This document shows positions 15,642 through 16,421 of a stretch of DNA of 16,421 nt, in pieces. The stretch lies in NCBI GenBank assembly GCA_910586095.1, contig CAJUHQ010000072.1, positions 1 to 16,421 on the forward strand, in the 5' to 3' direction. The stretch comes from an uncultured Lachnospiraceae bacterium (GTDB lineage: Bacteria; Bacillota; Clostridia; Lachnospirales; Lachnospiraceae). Position 1 is the first letter of the stretch, and every line of letters begins with the position of its first letter. A model generated the notes under the pieces. The model was not told the origin of the DNA. It searched no databases and saw nothing but the letters and a program-made list of their open reading frames with translations. The position numbers were made by a program, and so were the translations under genes.

Positions 15642-15929
15642 ATGAGTCAAAAAATATATGAGTTCTCTGCATTTATAGAAGCTGTGCCCGACAAAGGAGG
15701 TGCCTATGTTCGCTTTCCTTATGATATTCGCACAGAATTTGGTAAAGGTAGAGTTCAAGCGCAAATCACCTTTGATGGGGAGCCTTACCGCGGAAGTATT
15801 GTAAATATGGGGGTGAAAAACGAGAATGGCTCCATCTGTTATATTATTGGAATTCGCAAAGAAATTCGTAACAAAATTGGAAAACAACCAGGTGACACTG
15901 TTTGGGTAACAGCTCAAGCTGTGGAATAA
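15642..15929 (+). CDS. DUF1905 domain protein
   Basis: 95 residues from the ATG at 15642; GGAGG lies 14 bases upstream, a long spacing, and an ATG seven codons earlier (15621) overlaps that site and has none of its own. The whole protein is one DUF1905 domain: FSAFIEAVPDKGGAYVRFP near the start, FGKGRVQAQITFDGEPYRGS in the middle, then NMGVK, ICYIIGIRKEIRNKIGKQPGD and TVWVTAQ at the end. Family members have a small beta-barrel and are often fused or adjacent to YdeI/OmpD-associated or DUF1801 domains; the biochemical role is unknown. The zinc-finger DUF1801 gene follows 82 bases later on the same strand, which fits that association. Confidence 0.86.
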   Translation: MSQKIYEFSAFIEAVPDKGGAYVRFPYDIRTEFGKGRVQAQITFDGEPYRGSIVNMGVKNENGSICYIIGIRKEIRNKIGKQPGDTVWVTAQAVE

Positions 15930-15964
15930 CTATAGATCTGCTGTTTGTCAAACAACACAACGAT

Positions 15965-15970
15965 TATAAT
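15965..15970 (+). promoter_or_regulatory. candidate -10 element before the DUF1801 gene
   Basis: A perfect TATAAT lies 42 bases before the start of the DUF1801 gene. The best -35, TTGTCA, is only 14 bases upstream, shorter than normal, so an extra promoter here is uncertain. A weak dyad TGTTTG-T-CAAACA also lies just upstream. Confidence 0.25.
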
Positions 15971-16011
15971 ACAAACGAACTCTCACTTGAGAAAGGAGCA
16001 TGATTATTAAA

Positions 16012-16421
16012 ATGTGGCAATGTCCAAAATGCGGTCGTACTTTTAAACGAACAAATCAAGACCATTATTGTGGTCAGGCACCTACCACCATCGACGACTA
16101 TATCTCTTGTCAGCCAGAACAAAACCAGCTCTATTTACAACAAATCAAAAAAACTATTCAAGCTACTATACCAGACGCAACAGAAAAGATATCATGGAGC
16201 ATGCCAACTTATTGGAAAGGGCGTAATCTAATACAATTTGCTGCCTTTAAAAAACATGTTGGTCTGTATCCTGGTCCTGAAGCTGTCGAGATGTTTGCAG
16301 ACAAACTACACGACTATAAAACAAGCAAAGGTGCTATACAATTTCCTTATGATAAACCACTGCCTTTAGAACTAATTGCCCAAATTGCAACATGGTGTGA
16401 AAAAAATTCTAGCTCCAATAC
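16012..16421 (+). CDS. DUF1801 family protein with N-terminal zinc finger, 3' end beyond the window
   Basis: 136 codons are visible and the frame is open at the right edge. The protein starts MWQCPKCGRTFKRTNQDHYC, giving a CxxC...HxxC zinc-binding pattern at residues 4, 7, 18 and 20. A DUF1801 (YdhG/frataxin-like fold) domain follows: TTIDDYI, PDATEKISWSMPTYWKG, FAAFKKHVGLYPG and YKTSKGAIQFPYDKPLPLEL. Some DUF1801 proteins are proposed iron-handling proteins, but the role of the zinc-finger form is not established. The ATG at 16000 would lie one base after GGAG, too close; the in-frame ATG at 16012 also corresponds to the ilvE start, which has a nearly identical leader. Only a few residues should be missing. 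Confidence 0.88.
   Translation, partial: MWQCPKCGRTFKRTNQDHYCGQAPTTIDDYISCQPEQNQLYLQQIKKTIQATIPDATEKISWSMPTYWKGRNLIQFAAFKKHVGLYPGPEAVEMFADKLHDYKTSKGAIQFPYDKPLPLELIAQIATWCEKNSSSN

Noticed and set aside
15600..15917. 105-codon minus-strand frame opposite the DUF1905 gene
   Set aside because: The plus strand encodes a recognisable complete DUF1905 domain; this frame is its complement.
1..16421. CRISPR array, tRNA, rRNA, phage or IS elements
   Set aside because: No regularly spaced repeats, tRNA-like cloverleaf, rRNA sequence, transposase or integrase was seen.

Overview
The window looks like a chromosomal piece of a low-GC Firmicute, most probably a Lachnospiraceae-type Clostridium. The reasons are the order ylxM-ffh-rpsP-khpA, the AGGAGG-type ribosome binding sites, the AT-rich intergenic DNA, the long forms of PurB and PurC, and a four-gene set of large uncharacterised proteins that I associate with Lachnospiraceae. 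The taxonomic call is inference. I see no phage, IS element, CRISPR array, tRNA or rRNA.

Layout from left to right. (1) 1-2337, minus strand: a translation and protein-export operon with a good sigma-A-type promoter, running ylxM, ffh, rpsP, khpA and off the left edge. (2) 2338-2671: about 330 bases without a gene, holding a 128-base inverted-repeat element and the terminator of the purine genes. (3) 2672-5221, minus: purC then purB, with an unusual 160-base spacer that holds a 43-codon reading frame and a 12-bp perfect dyad. (4) 5290-12476, minus: an operon of four uncharacterised genes with its own promoter. It encodes a 1206-residue solenoid protein with two Ig-like domains, a degenerate lidless Hsp70-like protein, a TPR protein and a two-TM coiled-coil protein. 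This is the most interesting part of the window. (5) 12481-13668, minus: monocistronic ilvE with its terminator and a likely promoter. (6) 13696-14622, minus: a single gene of unknown function with its own promoter and terminator. (7) 14718-16421, plus: a divergent unit with an unknown 255-residue protein, a DUF1905 protein and a zinc-finger DUF1801 protein cut by the right edge.

How the genes work together. YlxM and Ffh belong to the signal recognition particle system, while S16 and KhpA belong to the ribosome and RNA-binding machinery. PurC makes SAICAR and PurB cleaves it (and adenylosuccinate), so they act in adjacent purine steps. IlvE interconverts branched-chain amino acids and keto acids. 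The four-gene operon has no known pathway. Its protein types (Hsp70 fold, TPR, solenoid, membrane anchor) suggest a membrane-attached assembly or chaperone-like machine, but that is only inference.
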